Positions 24,408-31,981 of a DNA stretch of 34,270 bases are shown here, in pieces. The notes under the pieces were generated by a model. It ran no database searches, had not been told where the DNA came from, and saw only the letters and a list, made by a program, of their open reading frames with translations. Position numbers and translations under genes: made by a program. The stretch comes from Peptococcaceae bacterium (GTDB lineage Bacteria; Bacillota; Desulfitobacteriia; Desulfitobacteriales; Syntrophobotulaceae), in contig WRJI01000021.1 of assembly GCA_009778595.1 (NCBI GenBank), positions 1 to 34,270 on the forward strand, in the 5' to 3' direction. How positions within the stretch are numbered: the first letter of the stretch is position 1; each line of letters opens with the position of its first letter.

Positions 24408-26768
24408 ATGGCTCACGAAAAAGAAGAAAACCTGTCAACGACAATAGACCAAAAACCAAACCAGGATTCCCCAAATCCAACGACAGGACTAACCCCCGAA
24501 CCGGCCCTTGATCTCACTTCCGAACCGACAGGCCCCGCAAATCAACATCCCGAAAAGCCTGCCCCCGAACAAACCCCCGAACCCGAGCCACCTCCCGAAC
24601 CCGTCCCCGCGAACCAACAACCCGAAGATCCTGCCCCAGAACAGAACCTGTTGCCCATCGATCCGGAAGCCTCCGACTCAGAAGACCGAAGAACGGTATT
24701 AACCAAAGCAGACGTTGCCATCATCGCAGCTATGACGGAGTCCGCCACAGAAGCGGCCACAGATACCACAGAACCTACTATTGATCCCGCCATAGAACCT
24801 ACCACAGAACCTACCGCAGATCATATCACAGAACCTACCGAAGATCATATCACAGATCCTACCACAGATCATATCACAGAACCTACCGAAGATCATATCA
24901 CAGATCCTACCACAGATCATATCACAGAGCCTACCACAGATCATATCATAGACCAAACCACAGAACCTACCACAGATCATACCATAGACCAAATCACAGA
25001 ACCTACCACAGATCATACCATAGACCAAACCACAGAACCTGCCACAGAACCGGCCACAGAACCTACCGATTCATCCACGCCTGCAACCCCTAGCGAATTA
25101 AAACAATCACAAACTCAAACCGCCCCAGCCAAAACCGTCGCAGCCCAAACGCCGCCAGAACCGGCTTCCCCCCGCAAAAAAATCTCCTTAAAGCTGGCCT
25201 TAACCCTTATAGGACTTGCGCTCTTAGCTGTCGGCTTTTCCACTGTATTTTCTTTGACGAATATTGGCAACGATAAAATCCTCTACAGCATAAAAATTAA
25301 CGACGTGGATGTCTATGGTTTAACCAAAGAGGAAGCCTCCCAAAAAATCCAGACCCATTTCGCATCAACAGCAATCGAAGAAATTGCTCTGACCTTGGGC
25401 GACACTTACGCCGAAACCTTAGTACCAAAAGACATTGGCTTCTTCCTGGAAATCGAAGACGCCGTTGATGAAGCCCACAACCTGGGCAGATCCGGCAACT
25501 TCATCAGCAATAACTATGCCATACTCAGACTACTCTTTCAATCCAAAAACATCCAATGCCCCATAACTTATGACACAGACAAACTCACCCAAGTCGTTAA
25601 GAACATCGCCAACACCATCCCCAACAGAACCATAGAAAACAGTCACTATATTGAAGATGATACCCTAATTATCGTTCGTGGTACCTCAGGCATAGTTGTT
25701 AACGAACCCCAACTTGAAAGCGCCATCCTGCAGGCCCTCCAAGCCAACCAACCCATAATCCAAATCCCCACCAACCCCAAAAACGTCGACGAAATCGACA
25801 TTGAACAGATCCATAGCGATATTCACTCCGACCCCAAAGACGCTTACTTCACCAACGAAGACGGAAAATACCAAATATTCCCACACGTCTTGGGGTACAG
25901 CTTCAGCATCCCCCAAGCCAAACAAACCATAGAACAAGATATCACCAAAGGAGAATACACCATCCCCCTTCAAATCACCTATCCCCAAACAACCATAGAC
26001 CGTTTGGGCATCGAAGCCTTCCCCCACCAGCTCTCAAAATTCTCGACCAAATATGACGCCTCCGTCACCGGCAGAAGTGAAAACCTAAGAGTTGCTTCCG
26101 ATAAAATCAATGAAAAAGTACTCATGCCTGGGGACACTTTTTCCTACAACGACGTTCTCGGTAAAAGGACAATCGAAAACGGATACAAAGAGGCTAACGC
26201 TTACTCAGGCGGCAAAATAGTCATCGGTATTGGCGGCGGCATCTGCCAAATCTCAACCACTCTCTACAACGCAGTCCTGCTTGCCAACCTCGACATCGTT
26301 GAACGAACAAATCACAGCATGCCCATTAGTTATGTAGATCCCGGTTTTGACGCCACTGTGTATTATGGAATCCTGGACTTCCAATTCAAAAACAACCGTA
26401 GCTACCCTATAAAAATTCTGGCTCGCGCAAGCAGCGGTACCGCCACCATTGAGATATACGGATTCCATGAAGAAGTCGAATACGAAGTCGTCCTAGAAAG
26501 TGTCATAACCGAAACCCTTAACTATGCCACAGAATATGAAACCGTATCCGGACTCAAACCCAACCAAGAAATCATTGTCCAAAACGGTTCTAACGGATGC
26601 CGATGCATAGCGTATAGAATCCTGAAACTCGATGGAGCCATCGTATCCAGAACCGTCCTATCAACTGACAAATACGCTCCTCTGAACAAAATTGTTCAAA
26701 GAGGCCCCGCCGCCCCCACTCCCGCTCCTGACCCCTCTCCTGACCCGATCCCTGACCCCGCTCCCTGA
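24408..26768 (+). CDS. VanW-domain wall-associated protein with long repeat-rich N-terminus
   Basis: This 786-residue protein resembles YoaR/VanW proteins, which bind peptidoglycan. The first ~255 residues are rich in P, E, T and D and contain repeated TTEPTTDHI-type units. A membrane helix follows (about 257-283), then a PG_binding_4-like region (about 295-545), the VanW domain (about 545-680; motifs MPGDTFSYNDVLGKRT, GIGGGICQISTTLYNAVL, NHSMPISYVDPG) and a G5-like strand region (about 685-760). A proline/aspartate tail (PSPDPIPDPAP) ends it. By topology the repeat region would be cytoplasmic and the VanW part outside. AAGGAGG lies 10 nt before the ATG and a strong promoter precedes it. Confidence 0.92.
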   Translation: MAHEKEENLSTTIDQKPNQDSPNPTTGLTPEPALDLTSEPTGPANQHPEKPAPEQTPEPEPPPEPVPANQQPEDPAPEQNLLPIDPEASDSEDRRTVLTKADVAIIAAMTESATEAATDTTEPTIDPAIEPTTEPTADHITEPTEDHITDPTTDHITEPTEDHITDPTTDHITEPTTDHIIDQTTEPTTDHTIDQITEPTTDHTIDQTTEPATEPATEPTDSSTPATPSELKQSQTQTAPAKTVAAQTPPEPASPRKKISLKLALTLIGLALLAVGFSTVFSLTNIGNDKILYSIKINDVDVYGLTKEEASQKIQTHFASTAIEEIALTLGDTYAETLVPKDIGFFLEIEDAVDEAHNLGRSGNFISNNYAILRLLFQSKNIQCPITYDTDKLTQVVKNIANTIPNRTIENSHYIEDDTLIIVRGTSGIVVNEPQLESAILQALQANQPIIQIPTNPKNVDEIDIEQIHSDIHSDPKDAYFTNEDGKYQIFPHVLGYSFSIPQAKQTIEQDITKGEYTIPLQITYPQTTIDRLGIEAFPHQLSKFSTKYDASVTGRSENLRVASDKINEKVLMPGDTFSYNDVLGKRTIENGYKEANAYSGGKIVIGIGGGICQISTTLYNAVLLANLDIVERTNHSMPISYVDPGFDATVYYGILDFQFKNNRSYPIKILARASSGTATIEIYGFHEEVEYEVVLESVITETLNYATEYETVSGLKPNQEIIVQNGSNGCRCIAYRILKLDGAIVSRTVLSTDKYAPLNKIVQRGPAAPTPAPDPSPDPIPDPAP
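24757..25065 (+). repeat. In-frame tandem repeats in the VanW gene
   Basis: Units built from ACAGAACCTACC and ACAGATCATATC modules recur many times with few changes, encoding TEPT, TDHI and EDHI in series. Two long consecutive copies (from about 24820 and 24870) are nearly identical. Confidence 0.93.
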
Positions 26769-26831
26769 ACCCACGCCCCGACCCCACGCCCCGACCTCAC
26801 GCCCTGACCCCACACCCTGACCCCACGCCCC
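26767..26831 (+). repeat. Five 13-bp tandem units at the end of the VanW gene
   Basis: The unit GACCCCACGCCCC occurs five times with one to three changes, starting inside the TGA stop codon of the VanW gene. The preceding coding sequence already contains related CCTGACCC units (PDP repeats), so one expansion seems to span the stop. Confidence 0.9.
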
Positions 26832-26884
26832 AAATAAAATGTTAAGACTTCTTAGCAGCCAAATGCTGAAAAACAAACGCTGAA

Positions 26885-26921
26885 AAAGGCCCTGCAACCC
26901 AAATTAGGTTGTAGGGCCTTT
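26885..26921 (-). terminator. Intrinsic terminator serving the M23 gene, possibly bidirectional
   Basis: A 15-bp stem (26885-26899 with 26907-26921, one G-U) with a 7-nt loop. On the minus strand it is followed by TTTTT, so it ends transcripts coming from the M23 gene. On the + strand only TTT follows, giving weaker termination for the VanW gene. Confidence 0.82.
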
Positions 26922-26927
26922 AGTCAC

Positions 26928-27036
26928 TTAGTCCCTTACGGACGCGAAGCGTCAAAAAAGAACAAGAAAATCCACATTCTGAATACTGAATCCTGAATAC
27001 TGAATACTGGATACTTGCGGTCGAAGACCGCATTAG
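26928..27036 (+). repeat. Intergenic repeat element, copy A (heptads between two hairpins)
   Basis: The order is hairpin GACGC-GAA-GCGTC, an A-rich spacer, TCCACATTC, five TGAATAC-like heptads, then hairpin TGCGGTC-GAA-GACCGCA and ATTAG. An inverted copy lies at 28384-28486. Copy A carries one more heptad than copy B. It is non-coding and lies downstream of the M23 gene. Confidence 0.93.
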
Positions 27037-27081
27037 CATACCCTGATTCAAGAGAATTCTTCCCAACAGAACAACTCAACA

Positions 27082-28272
27082 CTATTTCATTTGGCTTCTA
27101 TAGTTCATCGGATTCACGTGAATACCGTTCTTGCGCACTTCGAAGTGCAAATGCGGACCGGTACTGTTTCCGGTACTTCCCATATAGGCAACTAACTGTC
27201 CTCCTTGAACGTCAGCGCCATTCGCAGGAAGATAGGCGTCTCTCAGATGTGCATACAAAGTCGTCAACCCATTTCCATGGTCAATAATTATATAGTTGCC
27301 ATAACTACAGGCTGCACTACAGTAATCTTTGTGCCCGCATCTTCTGACTAATATAACTCGGCCATTGCCTGCCGCAACAATGCGCGTCCCCAGATATGTC
27401 GAGATATCTATCCCATTATGATTCGGCCGCGCGGCTGTCCGGTACCCACTGTAAACGGATTGTTGGGTCGGCACCGGCCAATGCGTTAGCGTTCCATTTC
27501 CCGGGGTCACGGTGACTTGACTGCTTTGCGTTTGCAATTGGGCGTAGATCCTCTGAGCCTCTGCTTCCATCTCCTTATCCTGTTTATTCAACTCATCCAA
27601 TCTCCCCTGATAGGTGTTAAGAGAAGATGCCAGATCTTTGTTCTTCTGGTCAAGCACATTCTTCGCTTGTATAGCCTCTTCCTTCAGGGCTTCTGCCGCT
27701 TTCATCTGAATCGTAAGATTGGCCTGTTCTTCTTCAAGCTCCTTCTGGCGGGCCTGAAGATCTTCAAGCAATTCATTATCCTTGTTGTCAAGACATTTCA
27801 AATACTCCACCCGAGATAACAAATCGGAAAAACTATCCGCCTGTAACAACATCCCAAGGGTGCCGGTCTTCCCTTCCTCATACTCAGCTCGTGCCCGCAC
27901 GCGCATAAGAGACTGCCGCTCAGCCACTTCCGCCTGTTTCGCTTCCACACGTTTCTTGGCATCATCGACTTTTGTTACGGCTTCTCTGTGCTCTTTTTCT
28001 TTGGACGCAACCAGCTTCTCACTTTCCTTGATCTCTGCTGTTAACACTTCTATTTCTGCTTCTGTCCCCTGAATCTTAGATTTCACAACCGTCAACTCGC
28101 TGGACACACTCGACTGGTTATTCCTGATATCCTGCAACCGCTTATTCAATTCATCCGCTGTCGCCGCGTTCAGAGGCAACGCCAACCCCATGACCATAAG
28201 CCCTGCCAAAGCCAGGACCCCAACACATACCATCATCCATCTTTCTAACCGTCTAAAAGTTTGAACTTCCAT
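27082..28272 (-). CDS. EnvC-like M23 peptidase / murein hydrolase activator
   Basis: This 396-residue protein has an N-terminal signal segment (about 13-37, ending near LNAAT), a long coiled coil (about 38-255) and a C-terminal M23 (LytM) domain (about 285-390). The zinc ligands are present in NHNGIDIS (HxxxD) and HLHFEVR (HxH), with LTTLYAHL between them, so unlike E. coli EnvC it may be catalytically active. It lies directly after ftsEX, whose complex typically controls such hydrolases across the membrane during division or elongation. A GGGGTAAGGAAA stretch precedes the ATG. Two inverted repeat elements flank the gene. Confidence 0.94.
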   Translation of the reverse strand: MEVQTFRRLERWMMVCVGVLALAGLMVMGLALPLNAATADELNKRLQDIRNNQSSVSSELTVVKSKIQGTEAEIEVLTAEIKESEKLVASKEKEHREAVTKVDDAKKRVEAKQAEVAERQSLMRVRARAEYEEGKTGTLGMLLQADSFSDLLSRVEYLKCLDNKDNELLEDLQARQKELEEEQANLTIQMKAAEALKEEAIQAKNVLDQKNKDLASSLNTYQGRLDELNKQDKEMEAEAQRIYAQLQTQSSQVTVTPGNGTLTHWPVPTQQSVYSGYRTAARPNHNGIDISTYLGTRIVAAGNGRVILVRRCGHKDYCSAACSYGNYIIIDHGNGLTTLYAHLRDAYLPANGADVQGGQLVAYMGSTGNSTGPHLHFEVRKNGIHVNPMNYRSQMK

Positions 28273-28294
28273 TTTCCTTACCCCTTCCTCTAAC

Positions 28295-28324
28295 TCTATA
28301 AACCCCCACCATGCTCCTGATCAA
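28295..28324 (-). promoter_or_regulatory. Candidate promoter of the M23 gene
   Basis: Read on the minus strand, TTGATC (28324-28319) and TATAGA (28300-28295) are 18 bp apart, about 22 bp before the start codon. Both boxes match the sigma-A consensus at four of six positions, so this is moderate. Confidence 0.4.
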
Positions 28325-28383
28325 AACCCTCTTCCCACCTGACCATCTATCTCTGCTGCGTTCATACCGCACTTTTATTCACC

Positions 28384-28486
28384 CTAATGCGGTCTTCGAC
28401 CGCAAGTATTCAGTATTCAGGATTCAGTATTCAGAATGTGGATTTTCTTGTTTTTTTATTGACGCTTCGCGTCTGTAAGGTACTAA
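28384..28486 (-). repeat. Intergenic repeat element, copy B (inverted relative to copy A)
   Basis: Read on the minus strand it repeats copy A almost exactly, lacking one 7-bp unit and having one extra base in the A-rich spacer. Its edge overlaps the TAG stop of ftsX. Confidence 0.93.
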
Positions 28487-29376
28487 AGCTTCAAGAACCG
28501 TCTCATGGATACCATACTGGCGGTAACCCCAATGAAAACCCCGACAGCTATCATAATAGCCAGCACCGTCATCAGAATCTGATTATCCGCACCAAACCCT
28601 ATCGGCAAAAAATTCATCTCCCGGGCAACAAACTGACTGAATATGGAATACCCCGACCCAACCACGATGACGGCGATAACCGCGCCGATACTGCCCACCA
28701 AAGTGCCTTCAACAAAGAAAGGCCCTCGAATAAAAGCGTTGCTGGCCCCCACCAGCCGCATAATCTGGATCTCTTTCTCCCTGGAAAACACATTGGCTCG
28801 AATATTGAGGGTAATCAACACGAAGGCGGCCAAGGCAAACACCAACACCACAAAGATTCCCACCAACCGCAACGTGCGGGTCAGTCCCAGGATCTTCTCC
28901 AGAACCCCTTGCCCATAATCCGCCCTGTAGACCCCTTGAATGTTCTCGATCTTCTGGGCGGTTTCTTTCACCCGATTCTTTTCCGAAACATCCACCACAA
29001 ACCGGTAGGGCAACGGATTAATCCCGGCAAAATCCATTTTAATCTCCTCAACGCTCTTGCCCTTCTCCTGGGCCAACACTTCCAACCCCTCCTCCGGCGT
29101 GACGACGGTCACCCCCTCCACATGCTCCACAGCAAGAATCTTCTTCTCAATCTCCGCGATCATGGCAACATCTTCTTCAAGGCCCTCCTCTTCCCCGACA
29201 TAGGCCGATATCTGCACCTGTGACTCGATGCTCGTGGCCAGATTTCCGGTCATATCCAGCACAATTAGCGCGAACCCCAGAATGGCCAACGAAATCATCA
29301 TCGTCATAATTGAAGCCACACTCAGCCAGAAGTTCCGCACCAATGATCTTAAGGCTTGTCTAATAATGTAACCCAC
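28483..29376 (-). CDS. ftsX: Cell division protein FtsX
   Basis: This 297-residue membrane protein is the transmembrane partner of FtsE. The N-terminal helix (about 20-42) is followed by an extracellular domain (about 43-170) and three more helices (about 175-200, 220-245, 265-288), the standard FtsX topology. The start is GTG with a GGGGGG stretch 7-8 nt upstream. It lies 77 bp after ftsE; that gap is mostly a 9-bp repeat array. The FtsEX complex likely controls the M23 hydrolase encoded next. Confidence 0.95.
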   Translation of the reverse strand: MGYIIRQALRSLVRNFWLSVASIMTMMISLAILGFALIVLDMTGNLATSIESQVQISAYVGEEEGLEEDVAMIAEIEKKILAVEHVEGVTVVTPEEGLEVLAQEKGKSVEEIKMDFAGINPLPYRFVVDVSEKNRVKETAQKIENIQGVYRADYGQGVLEKILGLTRTLRLVGIFVVLVFALAAFVLITLNIRANVFSREKEIQIMRLVGASNAFIRGPFFVEGTLVGSIGAVIAVIVVGSGYSIFSQFVAREMNFLPIGFGADNQILMTVLAIMIAVGVFIGVTASMVSMRRFLKL

Positions 29377-29401
29377 GGAGCATCCCCCCTACCTGAGGTT
29401 C

Positions 29402-29455
29402 GAACTTCTAGAACTTCTCGAACTTCTCGAAGTTCTCGACGTACTCTAAGTTCTC
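29402..29455 (-). repeat. 9-bp tandem repeat at the ftsE end
   Basis: Six 9-bp units based on GAACTTCTC (+ strand) follow each other, the first three almost identical and the last three diverged. They fill the ftsE-ftsX gap and reach into the ftsE stop codon. Confidence 0.9.
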
Positions 29456-30146
29456 ACAGTCCCCATCTGGTCAAAAGCGCGTGCTGCCCTGTATCTTCGA
29501 CAATCTCCCCACCTTCAACCCGGACGACCCTCTTGTTCAGATTCTCGACAATATGCATGGCATGAGTCGACATAATAATCGTCGTCCCCAGCTCGTTGAA
29601 CTTACACAACAGATCAGCGATCCCCCAAGCGGTATCCACATCCAGGTTCCCCGTAGGCTCATCCGCCAGAAGCAGTTCCGGACTGTTGATCATGGCTCTG
29701 GCCACGCAGACCCTCTGTTGCTCACCGCCGGAAAGTTCGTTGGGGAAAGCCTTGTGTTTGGCCGCCAACCCGACAAGATCAAGCATCTGCAAGGTTCTTT
29801 TGCGGATCAGTCTCGAGGGTTGTCCCAACACGCGTTGTGCAAAAGCCACATTATCAAAAACCGTTTGGTTCGGCAACAGCTTGAAATCCTGAAAAATGAC
29901 CCCCATTTTCCGGCGCATATAGGGGACTTGGCGGTTTTTTAGCCCCACGAGATCCACCCCGTTGATGAGCACTTTGCCCCGGGTCGCTAACTCTTCCCGA
30001 AAAAGCAACTTAATCAACGTGGACTTACCGGCACCGCTGGACCCCACAAGAAAAACAAAATCGTTCTTAGGCACCTCAAGGTTGATTCTTGACAACGCCT
30101 TCGATCCGTTGGGGTACACTTTGGATACGCTTCGCAATTGAATCAT
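29454..30146 (-). CDS. ftsE: Cell division ATP-binding protein FtsE
   Basis: This 230-residue ABC ATPase has Walker A GSSGAGKST (35-43), the Q-loop region VIFQDFKLLPNQTVFDNVAF, the signature LSGGEQQRV, Walker B LLLADEPTGNLD and the H-loop STHAM. These are all features of FtsE. AAGGAG lies just upstream. Its ATG overlaps the tktC stop as ATGA, so it is translationally coupled to the transketolase genes. Confidence 0.97.
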   Translation of the reverse strand: MIQLRSVSKVYPNGSKALSRINLEVPKNDFVFLVGSSGAGKSTLIKLLFREELATRGKVLINGVDLVGLKNRQVPYMRRKMGVIFQDFKLLPNQTVFDNVAFAQRVLGQPSRLIRKRTLQMLDLVGLAAKHKAFPNELSGGEQQRVCVARAMINSPELLLADEPTGNLDVDTAWGIADLLCKFNELGTTIIMSTHAMHIVENLNKRVVRVEGGEIVEDTGQHALLTRWGL

Positions 30147-31132
30147 GACGTTCTCCTTACAGCAGCCACCTGGACGGCTGCCCGCACAATCTCTTCGGCA
30201 CTCAGAGCGTAATGCTCCATCAGTTCCGCCGGTTTCCCCGATTGACCAAAACGATCTTTGACCCCGATGAAAGCCATCGGCACAGGATAGCTCTCGCTAA
30301 GCACCTCCGCCACAGCGCTGCCAAGACCGCCGATGACGCTGTGTTCCTCCGCGGTGACCACAGCCCCGCTCTCTCTGGCCGCCATAATGATGGTCTCTTT
30401 ATCCAAAGGTTTCACCGAAGAACAGTTGATCACCATAGCCTCCAATCCCTCCTCCCGAAGCCGTTTCGCCGCTTCGAGACAATGGACAACCATAGACCCC
30501 GCGGCAATCAGCGTCACATCCGCCAAGCCCTCCTGGGGACGGCGAACAATCTTGGCCCGACCGATAACGAAAGTATATCCATCATCAAAAATCGTCGGCA
30601 CAGGGCTGCGCCCCATACGTATATAAACGGGCCCATCCCAGGCAGCGGCGGCGTAAACCATCTGACCAATCTCTATCGCGTCCGCCGGTACAAGCACACA
30701 CATGTTGGGCAACACGCGCATCAGGGCGACATCCTCAATCGCTTGATGGGACGCCCCGTCTTCTCCCACATCGACCCCGGCATGAGAGGCCACAATCTTG
30801 ACATTGAGCCGGGGACAGGCCACGGAGTTACGAATCTGCTCAAAAGCCCGTCCTGTGGCAAAAACAGCGAATGTGCTGGCAAAAGGGATCTTTCCGCAAG
30901 CGGCCAACCCCGCCGCCATCCCGATCATGTTCTGTTCGGCCACACCGGCGTTATAGAATCTGTCCGGAAAAGCCCGGGCAAACTTGGACGACTTGGTTGA
31001 CCCGGACAAATCGGCATCCAATGCCACCACATCACCGTTGTCTTTGCCCAATTCCACCAGCGTCAGACCATAGATCTCCCGCAAAGCCACTTTCTTGCCT
31101 TTAGGCGGTATCCTGTCAGCCAGATTAGTCAT
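30143..31132 (-). CDS. Transketolase, C-terminal subunit
   Basis: This ~329-residue protein holds the pyrimidine-binding and C-terminal domains of a transketolase split into two genes. Motifs are the catalytic-glutamate region YNAGVAEQNMIGMAAGLA, the HAGVDVGEDGASHQAIED block and the C-terminal domain (TLIAAGSMV, then SVIGGLGSAVAEVL). It needs the N-terminal subunit encoded just upstream to form the active thiamine diphosphate site of the pentose phosphate pathway. The ATG at 31132 overlaps the end of the N-terminal gene by 8 bp and has GGAGA 8 nt upstream. Confidence 0.95.
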   Translation of the reverse strand: MTNLADRIPPKGKKVALREIYGLTLVELGKDNGDVVALDADLSGSTKSSKFARAFPDRFYNAGVAEQNMIGMAAGLAACGKIPFASTFAVFATGRAFEQIRNSVACPRLNVKIVASHAGVDVGEDGASHQAIEDVALMRVLPNMCVLVPADAIEIGQMVYAAAAWDGPVYIRMGRSPVPTIFDDGYTFVIGRAKIVRRPQEGLADVTLIAAGSMVVHCLEAAKRLREEGLEAMVINCSSVKPLDKETIIMAARESGAVVTAEEHSVIGGLGSAVAEVLSESYPVPMAFIGVKDRFGQSGKPAELMEHYALSAEEIVRAAVQVAAVRRTS

Positions 31133-31973
31133 AGGACAAATCTCCTTTCGGATCCGCCAACTCTGCCAAAGCTCTGTCCGCCAACTCCCGATTGGGTGCC
31201 ACCCCATGCCATTCCGCCTTGTTCTCCATAAACGACACCCCTTTGCCCTTGACGGTACGGGCGATAATGACGCCGGGTCGGCCCCGGTTCTGACGGAGCC
31301 CGTTCAACGCTTGCGTCAACGACTCAAAATCATGTCCGTCAGCCAGTTCCACCTGCCAACCGAAAGCGCTCCACTTGTCCGATAACGGCGCGGTATTCAT
31401 CACGGTGGCGGTAGGTCCGTCGATCTGCAAACCGTTGCTGTCCACAATCGCGACCAGGTTATCCAATTTGTAATGAGCTGCCGCCATAGCCCCTTCCCAG
31501 ATCATGCCTTCATTAATCTCACCGTCTCCCAGCAACGCATAGACCCGGTAAGTCTTCCCGTCGGTTTTCCCGGCCAGAGCCATCCCCACCGCCACAGACA
31601 AGCCGTGCCCCAGAGACCCTGTCGACATATCCACACCGGGAACCCGCTCCATATCCGGATGGCCTTGCAGGTTGGACCCCAGCTTACGCAAAGTTATAAG
31701 TTCCTTTTTGGCAAAATACCCCCGATGCGCCAAAGCCGCGTACAACGCCGGCGCCGCGTGGCCTTTGCTCAGCACAAACCGGTCACGGTCAGCCCAATCC
31801 GGATTCAAAGGATCGATACGCATTTCGTGAAAATAGAGAACGGCAAGAATATCTGTGGCAGACAGACTTCCTCCGGGATGACCCGATTGAGCCGCTGTCA
31901 GCATTTCGATAATATCCCGCCTAAGGCTCCGGGCGACTTTTTCCAGATCTTTCAATGTCTCTTTACCGGCCAT
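31125..31973 (-). CDS. Transketolase, N-terminal subunit
   Basis: This ~282-residue protein carries the thiamine diphosphate-binding domain. Motifs are QSGHPGGSLSATDIL, SKGHAAPALYAAL, the GSLGHGLSVAVGMAL segment and the diphosphate motif GDGEINEGMIWE ending in VDSNGLQ. The ATG at 31973 is preferred because AGGGG lies 5 nt upstream; an upstream ATG at 32000 has no ribosome site and overlaps prfB more. It is placed directly after prfB and overlaps the C-terminal subunit gene. Confidence 0.95.
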   Translation of the reverse strand: MAGKETLKDLEKVARSLRRDIIEMLTAAQSGHPGGSLSATDILAVLYFHEMRIDPLNPDWADRDRFVLSKGHAAPALYAALAHRGYFAKKELITLRKLGSNLQGHPDMERVPGVDMSTGSLGHGLSVAVGMALAGKTDGKTYRVYALLGDGEINEGMIWEGAMAAAHYKLDNLVAIVDSNGLQIDGPTATVMNTAPLSDKWSAFGWQVELADGHDFESLTQALNGLRQNRGRPGVIIARTVKGKGVSFMENKAEWHGVAPNRELADRALAELADPKGDLSYD

Positions 31974-31981
31974 GATCTCCC

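Noticed and set aside
26928-28486. Insertion sequence around the M23 gene
   Set aside because: No transposase is encoded; the enclosed gene is a standard ftsEX-linked hydrolase in its expected place. The flanking repeats are reported as small intergenic elements instead.
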